Below, in pieces: positions 1-7,415 of a stretch of DNA of 64,000 bases. The position numbers and the translations under genes are program-made. The notes below the pieces were generated by a model. It did no database searches, was not told the origin of the DNA, and worked only from the letters and a program-made list of their open reading frames with translations. Origin of the DNA: Haloferax litoreum (GTDB taxonomy: Archaea; Halobacteriota; Halobacteria; Halobacteriales; Haloferacaceae); the NCBI RefSeq assembly GCF_009674605.1, contig NZ_WKJO01000001.1, positions 186,001-250,000 on the forward strand, given 5' to 3'. Numbering within the stretch: position 1 is the stretch's first letter; each line of letters starts with the position of its first letter.

Positions 1-367
1 GCGCGTCGTCGCCGAGGAGGGCGAGGCGGGCGAGGCGTACAACGTCGGCGACCGGCGACTCGTGACGCTCGAAGAGATGGTCGAGGTCATCGCCGACGCC
101 GCCGGAACCGACGTGGAAGTCGTCCACGCGGGCGAACGCGAACTCGCGGCGTCTGGCCTGACTATGGACGACTTCGTCCTCTACCGCGACTACCCGCACG
201 TCCTCTCGACGGAGAAACTCGCGCGTCTCGGGTGGGAATCGACTCCCGTCGACGAGGCGATGCGCCGGTCGGTCGACGACCACCGAGCGAGCGAGCGAGA
301 TGGGTCCGAACACGACCCCGGTCGAGACGCCGAAGAACGCGTCCTGTCTATCCTCGACACGCTCTGA
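1..367 (+). CDS. NAD-dependent epimerase/dehydratase, C-terminal part (gene runs off the left edge)
   Basis: The frame is open from base 2 and stops at 365-367, giving the last 121 residues or so of a longer protein. Seen: the segment EAYNVGD followed by VTLEEMVEVI, the substrate-domain signature of extended short-chain dehydrogenases (UDP-sugar epimerases and nucleoside-sugar dehydratases), then helices and an acidic tail. The NAD-binding Rossmann half lies outside the window, so the substrate cannot be judged. A GTG at 62 could be mistaken for a start, but the reading continues upstream without a stop and with family-like sequence. Inferred role: sugar-nucleotide or related epimerase/reductase in the cytoplasm. 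Confidence 0.75.
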   Translation, partial: RVVAEEGEAGEAYNVGDRRLVTLEEMVEVIADAAGTDVEVVHAGERELAASGLTMDDFVLYRDYPHVLSTEKLARLGWESTPVDEAMRRSVDDHRASERDGSEHDPGRDAEERVLSILDTL

Positions 368-466
368 GGCCGGTCTGGTCGGCCCGACAGCACAAACAGA
401 GACGCCGCTATCGACGGCCGAGGCCGTCGCGAGAGAGACCGGTGAGAGGTGTGTGGCCGACTGGCG

Positions 467-1159
467 TTACGGACTCAGTTCGCCGCCGTGTTCCATCTCG
501 GGGACTTCGTCTTCCAACCACTCGCGGAACCACTTGACGCGCTTGAGTCGCTGGTGTGCGATGCTCTGCGCTCTGTCGGATTCGAGACGGCGGGAGGCGT
601 CCCGACCACGTTCGAAGACACGTTCGACCATCTCTGCGGCGTCCATGTGCGTCCGTGCCTCGTAGCCCATCCGAAGGAGCATGAGCGCAGTCCCGTTGGC
701 ACCGATTTTGTCGAGGATGTCCGCCTCGATGAGACACTGCGTCTCCAGCGAGACGTCGTCGAGCGACCCCTGATACGAGTGGTCGGCGACGACCTGACAC
801 ACCTGTTCGACGAACGACTCGGGGTAGTCTCCGTGCGTCTTGAGGAACTCGCGTGCGACGCGAGCACCCTCTTCGGCGTGAATTTCCTGTTCTGCTTCGA
901 GCTTCGAGATGTCGTGAAAGAGCGATGCGACGCGAACCACGTCCACGTCTGCACCTTCGCGTTCGGCGATGTCCGTCGAGAGGGAGACGACGTTGAGAAT
1001 GTGGTTGAAGCGGTACTCCGCGGAGTGCCACGGGTACCAGCGCATCCGACCACCGTCGTCTTCGTTCTCGACGCTCGCGGAGAGATAGTCCGAGACGAAG
1101 CGCTTCATGTCTTCGAACTCCGCGTCGGAGACTGCCGACTCTTTGATTTCAACGCCCAC
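467..1159 (-). CDS. HD-domain phosphohydrolase
   Basis: A 230-residue cytoplasmic protein of the HD superfamily of metal-dependent phosphohydrolases. Seen: His53 in YRFNHIL, the HD pair His82-Asp83 in LFHDISK, a third histidine in ADHSYQG (about 127) and EADILDKIGANG (about 146-156), in the normal order for an HD fold similar to YedJ/YpgQ-type proteins. The start is a GTG at 1159. No regulatory domain is attached. The left gene runs the other way and the right neighbour (alaX) is divergent, so it is probably transcribed alone. The substrate (nucleotide or phospho-ester) is not visible from sequence. Confidence 0.85.
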   Translation of the reverse strand: MGVEIKESAVSDAEFEDMKRFVSDYLSASVENEDDGGRMRWYPWHSAEYRFNHILNVVSLSTDIAEREGADVDVVRVASLFHDISKLEAEQEIHAEEGARVAREFLKTHGDYPESFVEQVCQVVADHSYQGSLDDVSLETQCLIEADILDKIGANGTALMLLRMGYEARTHMDAAEMVERVFERGRDASRRLESDRAQSIAHQRLKRVKWFREWLEDEVPEMEHGGELSP

Positions 1160-1374
1160 GGAACCACCCCAGTGGGAGTTGGCGAGTACGTATTCTCATT
1201 ACTCAGAATGAGGACCGTTCCACTCTTAGGCGTTACGACACCCTCAGTCACCGAAACGCCGTTGTCGCCCGAACTCGGCACGTCTGACGGCCTCCATTGG
1301 CAGTGACTGTCATTCCGATTTCGTCGCCAGACTGGAGGGTCACAGCTAAATCGTCACCTCGCATCGCACACGAC

Positions 1375-2094
1375 ATGACCGACGCACGCTACCTCGACGA
1401 CGCCACTCGCCTCACCTTCGAGGCGACAGTCGAAGCAGTCCGCGGCACCGACCGCGTCGTCCTCGACCAGACGTACTTCTACCCCACGGGCGGCGGGCAA
1501 CCGAACGACACGGGAACGCTCTCGGGGGACGACACCGAGTGGGTCGTCACCGACGTCGTGAAGCGCGACCGAATCGAGCACGTCGTCGACGGTGACGCAC
1601 CCGAACCGGGGACGACGGTGACGGGCGAAATCGACGCCGACCGTCGCCGCGCCCACATGCGCTACCACACGGCCCAACACCTCCTCTCTGCGGTCCTGTT
1701 GAACGAATTCGACGCCGAGACGACCGGCAACCAACTCTACGCCGACCACGCCCACCTCGACTGCGCCTACGACCGATTCGACGCCGGGGACCTCCAGACC
1801 ATCGAGACTCGCTTGAACGACCTCGTCGAATCCGGCCTTCCCGTTCGGTGGTACACCCTCGATAGAGACGAGGCAGAAGCGACGCTCGACCCCGAGCGCA
1901 CCCGACTCCACCTCCTTCCCGACTCGATTCGAGAAGTCAGAATCGTCGAAATCGGCGACGAAGACGACCCCTTCGACCGGACTGCCTGCGCAGGGACACA
2001 CGTCGAATCGACAGGCAAAATCGGAACGGTCGTGCTCACTGGACGCACGACACAGGGGAGTTCACACGAACGCATCGACTTCGTACTCGAATGA
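1375..2094 (+). CDS. alaX: Alanyl-tRNA editing protein, AlaX type
   Basis: A 239-residue free-standing editing domain of the AlaRS/ThrRS second additional domain family, which hydrolyses mischarged tRNA-Ala. Seen: TYFYPTGGGQPNDTG (about 33-47), the zinc motif HTAQH at 98-102, and CAGTH at 205-209, which complete the metal site. The ATG at 1375 is preferred over an in-frame GTG at 1297 because family similarity begins right after it (TDARYLDDATRLTF) and upstream residues look non-coding. The stop overlaps the ATG of the next small frame (ATGA). The shorter length (about 240 residues, with the glycine-rich N-terminal part) fits AlaX-M. Confidence 0.9.
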   Translation: MTDARYLDDATRLTFEATVEAVRGTDRVVLDQTYFYPTGGGQPNDTGTLSGDDTEWVVTDVVKRDRIEHVVDGDAPEPGTTVTGEIDADRRRAHMRYHTAQHLLSAVLLNEFDAETTGNQLYADHAHLDCAYDRFDAGDLQTIETRLNDLVESGLPVRWYTLDRDEAEATLDPERTRLHLLPDSIREVRIVEIGDEDDPFDRTACAGTHVESTGKIGTVVLTGRTTQGSSHERIDFVLE

Positions 2095-2264
2095 ACGTCC
2101 GTCAGGTCATTCCGAGAGATGCAATCCCGAGCGTGGACGACCCCACGTTCACCGAGACGTACGACGGCCCCGACGACGACGAAGTCATCTCGCTCACCGT
2201 GGACCGTCTCTTCGCGTTCGCGTGGCGCGACGACCACGGTACCGACGCGTTTTACGTCGGGTAA
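2091..2264 (+). pseudogene. Short DUF3179-like remnant translationally coupled to alaX
   Basis: A 57-codon frame whose ATG overlaps the alaX stop (ATGA). Seen: it opens with NVRQVIPRDAIPSVDDPTF, which from memory resembles the N-terminus of DUF3179 proteins, then jumps after about 40 residues to LFAFAWRDDHGTDAFYVG, which resembles the end of that family. Complete DUF3179 proteins are several hundred residues long, so this looks like an internally deleted copy. It could instead be a real small protein, since the frame is intact and the overlap is of the type used for translational coupling. The family assignment is an inference. Confidence 0.4.
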
Positions 2265-2273
2265 GCCGCTCGC

Positions 2274-3026
2274 TCAGTCAGTCGGCTCACAAACCCACCC
2301 GTCTCGGACGGGGACGATGTCGTAGCCGTAGTCTCTGAGGAGTTCTTTCGCCGCCGATTCGTCGTGCTCGCCGCGCGCGTCGTGGACCTCGAAGTAGACT
2401 TTCGGACGGTGCGCTTCGAGGACCGACTCCGCACCGTCGAGGACGTTCAGTCCGAATCCTTCGACGTCTATCTTCAGGTGGTCCGGTGGCGGGACCTCAC
2501 CGTCGTCGACGAGTGAGTCGAGACGACGCATCGGAACCTCTTCCGTGTCGACGACGCGTGCCGTCCACGCACTCGCGTGGTCGGGGGAAAACGACCCCAA
2601 CTCGTCGTAACTGGAGACGTGGAAACAACAGGCTTCGTCCGAGTCGCCGAGTCCGCACTCTAACACGTCGATTCGGTCTTCGAACCCGTTGACCTCGACG
2701 TTCGCTCGCAACTGTGCGGCAACGTCCGCGTTCGGTTCCACGGCGACGACTTCGACGTTCGGTGCTTTGGCCGCCGCCGCGAGCGTGTACGTCCCGGTGT
2801 TGGCACCCACGTCGACGACGACGTCTCCGTCACGGAGGTACAACAGGAGTGCTTCGAGGAGCACGTCGTTTCCGTGTCTGTTGTACAGTTCGAAACTCCG
2901 AAACGAGGTCTGTCCGACGTGTTTCTTCGTCGCGAGGAGTCGCCGCTGATAGTTGGCGCGAACGAGCGCATAGTGAAACGTAAACGAGAGGTGGCGAAAG
3001 GCCGAAAGCGGGTGGAGAAGCGACAC
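2274..3026 (-). CDS. FkbM-family SAM-dependent methyltransferase
   Basis: A 250-residue class I methyltransferase. Seen: motif I DVGANTGTYTLAAAA (about 92-106), the acidic end of beta 2 in VVAVEPNADVA, then ECGLGDSDEACCF, SFSPDHA and LKIDVEGFGLNVLDGAE, the last being the characteristic FkbM block. FkbM proteins usually O-methylate sugars, polyketides or other small molecules; the substrate here is unknown. The start is a GTG at 3026; the nearby ATG at 3042 is out of frame and reaches a stop after four codons. It is convergent with the alaX unit, with 9 bases between the ends. Confidence 0.85.
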   Translation of the reverse strand: MSLLHPLSAFRHLSFTFHYALVRANYQRRLLATKKHVGQTSFRSFELYNRHGNDVLLEALLLYLRDGDVVVDVGANTGTYTLAAAAKAPNVEVVAVEPNADVAAQLRANVEVNGFEDRIDVLECGLGDSDEACCFHVSSYDELGSFSPDHASAWTARVVDTEEVPMRRLDSLVDDGEVPPPDHLKIDVEGFGLNVLDGAESVLEAHRPKVYFEVHDARGEHDESAAKELLRDYGYDIVPVRDGWVCEPTD

Positions 3027-3108
3027 CTTACACGTCTGTCATTGTGAATCGATAAAAATCACTCGGAGGTGCCGCGGTGAGATACCCAGATGGTCCACGT
3101 CGACTGGT

Positions 3109-3654
3109 CTACCCCTCGAACGCCATCTGGATACGGTCGAGGTCGGACGCCCGGATTCGGTCGGGTGACGCCTCGATTTCAGCGAGTGGTCTAAACCCCG
3201 CGTCGAATCCGTCGAACTCTGTGTTCAATTCGCCGGACACCGCCGACCGGTCGACGGCGTACGTAATCAGGTAGAAGGCTACCCGTGGTTTCTCGGCGTG
3301 TAGGATAGTCACGAACCGGAGGTCGGTTGGGTCTGCACGAAGGCCAGTCTCTTCTTCGAGTTCACGAACGACTGCCTCTTTCGGACCCTCGTCGGACTTT
3401 GCGTGTCCACCCGGGAGACTCAACACGCCCTCGTGCTGTGGTATCGGTTCGTCGAGCACGAGAACGTCGCTGTCGTCGTGGACGACGACGTGGACGCCCG
3501 GCACGGGACTCCGAGACAGAACGAGGTCACACGCTGGACACCACGGATACTCGTCGCCTTCGAACACGCTGGTCCCGACTTCGGTCCCGCACCGATGGCA
3601 GTAGTCGGGTTCGACCGCCACTGAGTCGATGTCGGCAGGGTCGACAAATCTCAT
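3109..3654 (-). CDS. Nudix hydrolase with N-terminal zinc ribbon
   Basis: A 181-residue protein. Seen: two CxxC knuckles (YCHRCGTE and WCPACDLV) form a zinc ribbon at about 18-45, followed by a Nudix fold with box GGHAKSDEGPKEAVVREL then EEETGL. The layout is like NudC-type or ADP-ribose pyrophosphatases with a small zinc ribbon. Expected reaction: Mg-dependent cleavage of a nucleoside diphosphate linked to X. The ATG at 3654 is chosen over an in-frame ATG at 3687 because conserved sequence (MRFVDPADID) begins there. Downstream (to the left) lies the FkbM methyltransferase, same strand, 82 bases away. Confidence 0.87.
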   Translation of the reverse strand: MRFVDPADIDSVAVEPDYCHRCGTEVGTSVFEGDEYPWCPACDLVLSRSPVPGVHVVVHDDSDVLVLDEPIPQHEGVLSLPGGHAKSDEGPKEAVVRELEEETGLRADPTDLRFVTILHAEKPRVAFYLITYAVDRSAVSGELNTEFDGFDAGFRPLAEIEASPDRIRASDLDRIQMAFEG

Positions 3655-3776
3655 GTCACACAATAGCACGGGCGAGTGTGAAAGCATTGTTCTGGCGTGA
3701 CGTGTACGCCGTCACGACTACTCAGAAACTGGGTTCCGCGAGGGATTTCTCTCACTTTCTTGCGTTCGTGAGAAGA

Positions 3777-3798
3777 TAGTTCTAGGCGGATTCGAACC
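3777..3798 (-). repeat. Imperfect copy of the tRNA-Gln 3' end
   Basis: These 22 bases match the T-arm and acceptor end of the adjacent tRNA-Gln (3870-3891) at 20 of 22 positions, including the 15-base identical core AGGCGGATTCGAACC at 3784-3798. The copy lies 93 bases beyond the real end. A shorter related piece (ATTCGAATCCAG) lies near 3826-3837. Duplicated tRNA 3' ends are the usual trace of integrase-mediated insertion, so this may be an old attachment-site scar. Confidence 0.6.
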
Positions 3799-3869
3799 TC
3801 GGTCGCTCACTCCGCTCGCTCCATGATTCGAATCCAGTTGTGACTATTTGCTCACTATCGTTCGCAAAA

Positions 3870-3942
3870 TAGTCCCAGGCGGATTCGAACCGCCGTCAAC
3901 GGCTCCAAAGGCCGCTATGATTGGCCACTACACCATGGGACT
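3870..3942 (-). tRNA. trnQ: tRNA-Gln (anticodon UUG)
   Basis: A 73-base cloverleaf reads on the minus strand. The acceptor stem is AGTCCCA paired with TGGGACT, with discriminator A at base 3870. The D-arm contains GTAGTGGCCAATCA. The anticodon stem is GCGGC/GCCGT with loop CTTTGGA, so the anticodon is UUG for codon CAA. The T-arm is GGCGGTTCGAATCCGCC. CCA is not encoded and there is no intron. A gapped inverted repeat (ACTATTT ... AAAATAGT, 3843-3872) follows the 3' end and may help termination. Confidence 0.95.
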
Positions 3943-4240
3943 GCACTCAGCTCGCCCCACGTAACTCGCAACCTCTCCGAGATTGCTCACCACCATGGGA
4001 CTGCACTTCGTATATGCAGGTAGCGCGACGGCGACACAATAAGCTTACTTTTCGCGTCGGGTCGTCACCCACCAAATTCGGTGGACGTGAGCGGGCCAGT
4101 TGCTACCAAGCACCGAGACCAGACACCGAAGGACGATGTTCGTCGGACGACCCCTTAATAATACGACACATTCCCACGGTCTTGGAATCTCTGTGCAATC
4201 ATATCCCCTCACGAGTCCTACACTCACCTGTGAACCACCC
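3943..4240. other. Gap between tRNA-Gln and the dsrE-like gene
   Basis: About 300 bases without a convincing gene. It holds the 60-base duplication of the tRNA 5' end, a TATA-like sequence for the tRNA, and toward 4150-4165 an AT-rich stretch (CCTTAATAATACGACAC) that could be the promoter for the sulfur-carrier operon on the plus strand. An open frame from 4100 runs into the dsrE-like gene but its translation before 4241 is not family-like. Confidence 0.5.
3991..4007 (-). repeat. Copy of the tRNA-Gln 5' end and leader
   Basis: The 17 bases at 3991-4007 are identical to 3931-3947, which span the first bases of tRNA-Gln and its 5' leader. The period is exactly 60 bases. No second cloverleaf can be folded between the copies, so this is a fragment or a local duplication rather than a second tRNA. 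A TATA-like CATATA lies just upstream on the minus strand (near 4010-4016), so transcription may begin next to this outer copy. Confidence 0.65.
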
Positions 4241-4639
4241 ATGACTGGCTACGCAATTGTACTCGAATCCGCACGTCTCGAACGGCTCCAGGCCGTTGGC
4301 AACATCGCAGCAATCGCCGCTGCATCGGAGGTCCCGGTGGACATCTTCGCAACCATGGGCGGTCTTGAAGCGTTCGATAAAGAGCGCATCGCGTCGATGG
4401 ACTACGAGATGGGCGAAGTCGGCCAGGCGATGATGCAAGCCGAAGGGATGGAGATGGCGATGTTCTACGAGAACATCGCGCAGGCGAAAGAACTCGGCCC
4501 GCTCAGCGTCTACGCGTGTGAACTGTCCATGGACATGCTCGGTAAAACCCTCGACGACTACCACGAAGTCTTCGACGACGTGCTCGGCGTCTCGGGCTTC
4601 CTGTCCCACGCAGAAGACAAGCAGGTGATATTCGTCTAA
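4241..4639 (+). CDS. DsrE/DsrF-like sulfur-carrier family protein
   Basis: A 132-residue protein of the DsrE/DsrF/DrsH-like superfamily (peroxiredoxin-like sulfur transfer proteins). Seen: MTGYAIVLESARLERLQAVGNIAAIAAASEVPVDIF in the beta-alpha-beta opening, a methionine-rich middle (EMGEVGQAMMQAEGMEMAMFYENI, about 56-79), and a single conserved-position cysteine, Cys93, in VYACELS, the likely persulfide carrier. The start at 4241 is chosen because similarity begins there. It is first in a co-oriented group with TusA, an SQR-like flavoprotein and DUF1641. Inferred role: accepts or donates sulfane sulfur together with TusA. Confidence 0.85.
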   Translation: MTGYAIVLESARLERLQAVGNIAAIAAASEVPVDIFATMGGLEAFDKERIASMDYEMGEVGQAMMQAEGMEMAMFYENIAQAKELGPLSVYACELSMDMLGKTLDDYHEVFDDVLGVSGFLSHAEDKQVIFV

Positions 4640-4712
4640 ACACTGTCCTGAGCGACCGAATACCACCGGCGAATCGCCATCCAACCACCACAACCCAACA
4701 CAACCCACGACA

Positions 4713-4961
4713 ATGAGCGAATCAATCCAACCCGACGTGACCGTCGACTCCCGCGGAGCGACCTGCCCCGGTCCCCTCATGGACCTCATCGGCAAAGTAA
4801 AGAAACTCGAACCCGGCACCGTCGTCGAACTCCTGACGACCGACAGTTCGTCCAGCCACGACGTCCCCGAGTGGGTCGACAAGGCCGGCCACGAGACGCT
4901 GGACGTCGTCGAACACGAAGACGAGGGCTACTGGTCTGTCTTCATCGAGACCACGAAGTAA
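4713..4961 (+). CDS. tusA: TusA-family sulfurtransferase
   Basis: An 82-residue SirA/TusA-fold protein. Seen: the family motif CPGPL at 18-22 in DSRGATCPGPLMDL, with Cys18 as the persulfide carrier, followed by the usual LEPGTVVELLTTD and the alpha/beta remainder ending YWSVFIE. The family moves sulfur between proteins in tRNA thiolation, molybdopterin sulfuration or sulfur oxidation. Located 73 bases after the dsrE-like gene and 54 before the flavoprotein, so the four genes probably act together. In this context sulfur oxidation/relay is more likely than tRNA thiolation, but that is inference. Confidence 0.92.
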   Translation: MSESIQPDVTVDSRGATCPGPLMDLIGKVKKLEPGTVVELLTTDSSSSHDVPEWVDKAGHETLDVVEHEDEGYWSVFIETTK

Positions 4962-5015
4962 CACCCGCGACGCGCGGCCTCACGGCCGAAGCATCCAACA
5001 TTATCCACACTCACT

Positions 5016-6164
5016 ATGACAGAACGAATTGTAATCGTCGGTGGCGGCACGGGCGGAACCGTCCTCACCAATCGACTCACCGACGAACTCGCCCACGAAA
5101 TCGACGCCGGTGACGTCGAAGTGACGCTGGTCAACGACACGCCGGAACAGACGTACAAGCCGGCGTTCCTCTACGTCGCCTTCGGAAAGAAGACGATGCA
5201 CGAGGCGCGTCGTCCGCTGTCCGACCTCGTCGACCTCCGGCACGCGAACCTCCTCATCGACCGCGTCACCGGAATCGACACCGAGAACAAACACCTGACG
5301 CTGGCGAACGACGAGGGTGGACTCGACTACGACCACCTCGTCCTCGCGATGGGTGCCAACCTGGACCCAGACGAAGTTCCCGGCCTCAAAGAGGGAGGCC
5401 ACCACTTCTACGGCCCCAACGGTGCCGAGAAGCTTCGTGACGCCCTCGCTGGCTTCACCGAAGGCCACGTCGTCCTGTCTGTCATCGGCGTCCCGCACAT
5501 GTGCCCTGCGGCACCTGTCGAGTTCGTGTTGATGGCCGACGCGTGGTTCCGCGAACGCGGCATCCGCGACCAGGTCGAGATTACCTACACGTACCCCATC
5601 ATGCGGGCACACGGTATCCAGTCCATCGCCGACTGGGCGACCGAACTCTTCGACGAACGTGACATCAACCTAGAGACGTTCTTCAACGCCGAAGAAATCG
5701 ACCCTGAGGCGAACGTCGTCAAGACGATGGAGGGGACCGAACTCGACTACGACCTCCTCGTCGCCATCCCGCCACACACGGGCAGCGAACTCGTGTCCGA
5801 CGCGGGCCTCGGCGACGATGGCTGGGTCGAAGTCGACAAGAACACGCTCGAAGCGACGAACGCCGACGACGTGTACGCTATCGGTGACGTGGCCGCCCTC
5901 CCCACCTCGAAGGCTGGGAGCGTCGCCCACTACGCGGCCGGAACTGTCGCCGGCCGCCTCGCCAGTCGCGTCCGCGGCCTCGTCCCCACCGAGACGTACG
6001 ACGGCAAGACCATCTGCTTCATCGAGAGTGGGATGGACGAAGCGACGTTCGTCGAGTTCGGATACGGCGACGAACCAGTGGTCCGCGAGCCATCACAATT
6101 GCTCCACTGGAGCAAACTCGCGTACAACGAATCGTACTGGCTCACCGCCAGAGGTCTCATCTGA
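5016..6164 (+). CDS. SQR-like NAD(P)/FAD-dependent oxidoreductase
   Basis: A 382-residue flavoprotein of the sulfide:quinone oxidoreductase / type II NADH dehydrogenase group. Seen: N-terminal FAD motif IVIVGGGTGGTVLTNRL (about 5-21), LVLAMGANLDPDEVPGL (about 108-124), and the second FAD block VYAIGDVAALPTSKAG (about 287-301). Only two cysteines are present: Cys163 in PHMCPAAPVEF and Cys334 in TICFIESG, both at places where SQR enzymes carry redox cysteines; the third SQR cysteine is absent. Inferred: membrane-associated oxidation of sulfide or of a protein persulfide, with electrons to quinone. Its neighbours TusA and DsrE support a sulfur role. DUF1641 starts 10 bases downstream. Confidence 0.82.
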   Translation: MTERIVIVGGGTGGTVLTNRLTDELAHEIDAGDVEVTLVNDTPEQTYKPAFLYVAFGKKTMHEARRPLSDLVDLRHANLLIDRVTGIDTENKHLTLANDEGGLDYDHLVLAMGANLDPDEVPGLKEGGHHFYGPNGAEKLRDALAGFTEGHVVLSVIGVPHMCPAAPVEFVLMADAWFRERGIRDQVEITYTYPIMRAHGIQSIADWATELFDERDINLETFFNAEEIDPEANVVKTMEGTELDYDLLVAIPPHTGSELVSDAGLGDDGWVEVDKNTLEATNADDVYAIGDVAALPTSKAGSVAHYAAGTVAGRLASRVRGLVPTETYDGKTICFIESGMDEATFVEFGYGDEPVVREPSQLLHWSKLAYNESYWLTARGLI

Positions 6165-6173
6165 GGTGACACG

Positions 6174-6902
6174 ATGAGTGATTCATCCACCGAGACGACA
6201 GAGACAGAACGCGAAGAGACCACCGTGAGCGACGAGGAGACGACTGCGGCAGAGTCTGAGGTGTCCGACGAAGTGAAGACTGCCGACGAGGCGCGCGACG
6301 CACTCGAAGCGGCTATCGCCGAACACCCCGACGAAGTCGTCGCGTTCGTCGAGCGAGTAGGGCTGCTGAACGAACTCCTCGACGCGACGTCGCTCGCCAC
6401 GTCCGCCATGGACGACGAGATGGTGACCAAACTCGCCGGTACCTCGTCGTTGCTGATGGAGTCGGCAGACGGCCTCGCCACCCGAGAGATGTCCCACCTC
6501 GCGGGCGAAGTCGGTGAGAACGCGGGCGAGCTCGAGAGTGCTCTCGAGAAGCTCATCCGCCTCGAACGGGATGGCACACTCGACGAACTCACGCAGGCGG
6601 CCGACGCTATCACCCTCGCCACGTCCGCACTGGACGACGAGATGGTGGTGAAGTTGGCCAAGACCGGGAGTTCGCTCGGGGAAGTCGCCGACACGGCGAG
6701 TGACCCCGACACCGTCCGCGCTATCCAGACGATGCTACGCGGCATGGGCGAAGCAGGTAGCGAACCGCCGAAGCGTACCGGAACCATCGGTATGGTTCGG
6801 CAACTTCGCGACCCGGAGGTCCAGCGTGGAATGAACTTCCTGTTGGCACTCGCCCGCGGTATCGGCAGTGACCTCGACACGCTCGACGAATCGCGTGCAT
6901 AG
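6174..6902 (+). CDS. DUF1641 family protein with internal duplication
   Basis: A 242-residue protein. Seen: an acidic Thr/Glu-rich N-terminus (about 1-45), a conserved helical core, and the DUF1641 end block GTIGMVRQLRDPEVQRGMNFLLALARGIG (about 202-230; given as pieces of a longer conserved run). Two parts of the core repeat each other: LATSAMDDEMVTKLAGT (about 77-93) and LATSALDDEMVVKLAKT (about 143-159). The family often sits next to SQR-like or formate-dehydrogenase-type oxidoreductases; its function is unknown. It follows the flavoprotein by 10 bases and is almost surely in the same transcript. Possible role: accessory or scaffold for the flavoprotein. Confidence 0.83.
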   Translation: MSDSSTETTETEREETTVSDEETTAAESEVSDEVKTADEARDALEAAIAEHPDEVVAFVERVGLLNELLDATSLATSAMDDEMVTKLAGTSSLLMESADGLATREMSHLAGEVGENAGELESALEKLIRLERDGTLDELTQAADAITLATSALDDEMVVKLAKTGSSLGEVADTASDPDTVRAIQTMLRGMGEAGSEPPKRTGTIGMVRQLRDPEVQRGMNFLLALARGIGSDLDTLDESRA

Positions 6903-6958
6903 TCACCTGAACGGCCTCGGGGCAATCCCCGAGGTATCCGTCTCGTATTTCTGTAGAA

Positions 6959-7411
6959 TCAGTCGGCGACTTCTGTCTCTGTCTCCGCCTCTGTGCCGCA
7001 CACGTCGAGAAACTCACACGCGTCGGCTTCGGGGTCGAAACAGTCGGGACACTCCGAGTTTCGGTCGATGATGGTGTCGAGCCGGCCCGCAATCATGTCG
7101 TCGATGACCGGTTCGAGTTCGCGGGCCTCGGCGCGGAACTCCTCGACGTCGAGGACGTTCGAGAGGAATCGTTCGATGATGCAGTACGTCTGGAGCGCAT
7201 CGCGGGCGCGGATGATTCCCTCGTCCGTCAGCGTGACACCCTTGTACTTCTCGTGTTCGGCGAGGCCACGGGATTCGAGTTTTCCAATCATCTCGTTGGC
7301 ACTCGCCGGACTCACGTCCATCATGTCAGCGAGCGCACCCGTCGCGGCCGGGCCGTTTTCCATCTCTTGCAACAGGTAAATCGCCTTGACGTATTGGTCT
7401 GCGGTGTTCAT
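6959..7411 (-). CDS. DtxR-family transcription regulator with four-cysteine tail
   Basis: A 150-residue regulator. Seen: N-terminal winged helix (MNTADQYVKAIYLLQEM to VSPASANEMIGKLESRGL, 1-50; wing HEKYKGVTLTDEG), then the dimerization helices. Where DtxR/MntR proteins have Glu-His metal ligands, this has ELEPV (98-102), so the histidine is lost. The tail has Cys121-x2-Cys124-x7-Cys132-x5-Cys138, plus Cys77, which could hold zinc or an Fe-S cluster. There is no SH3/FeoA domain. It starts 4 bases after the ferritin-like gene, so they form an operon. Inferred role: iron or Fe-S responsive control, possibly by a non-standard sensing site. Confidence 0.88.
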   Translation of the reverse strand: MNTADQYVKAIYLLQEMENGPAATGALADMMDVSPASANEMIGKLESRGLAEHEKYKGVTLTDEGIIRARDALQTYCIIERFLSNVLDVEEFRAEARELEPVIDDMIAGRLDTIIDRNSECPDCFDPEADACEFLDVCGTEAETETEVAD

Positions 7412-7415
7412 CGTG

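Noticed and set aside
449-1306. Plus-strand open frame opposite the HD hydrolase
   Set aside because: The minus strand carries all HD motifs in order, and the plus-strand translation has no motif.
3931-4007. A second tRNA gene upstream of tRNA-Gln
   Set aside because: Only the first bases repeat; the rest cannot form D, anticodon and T arms, so it is a fragment.
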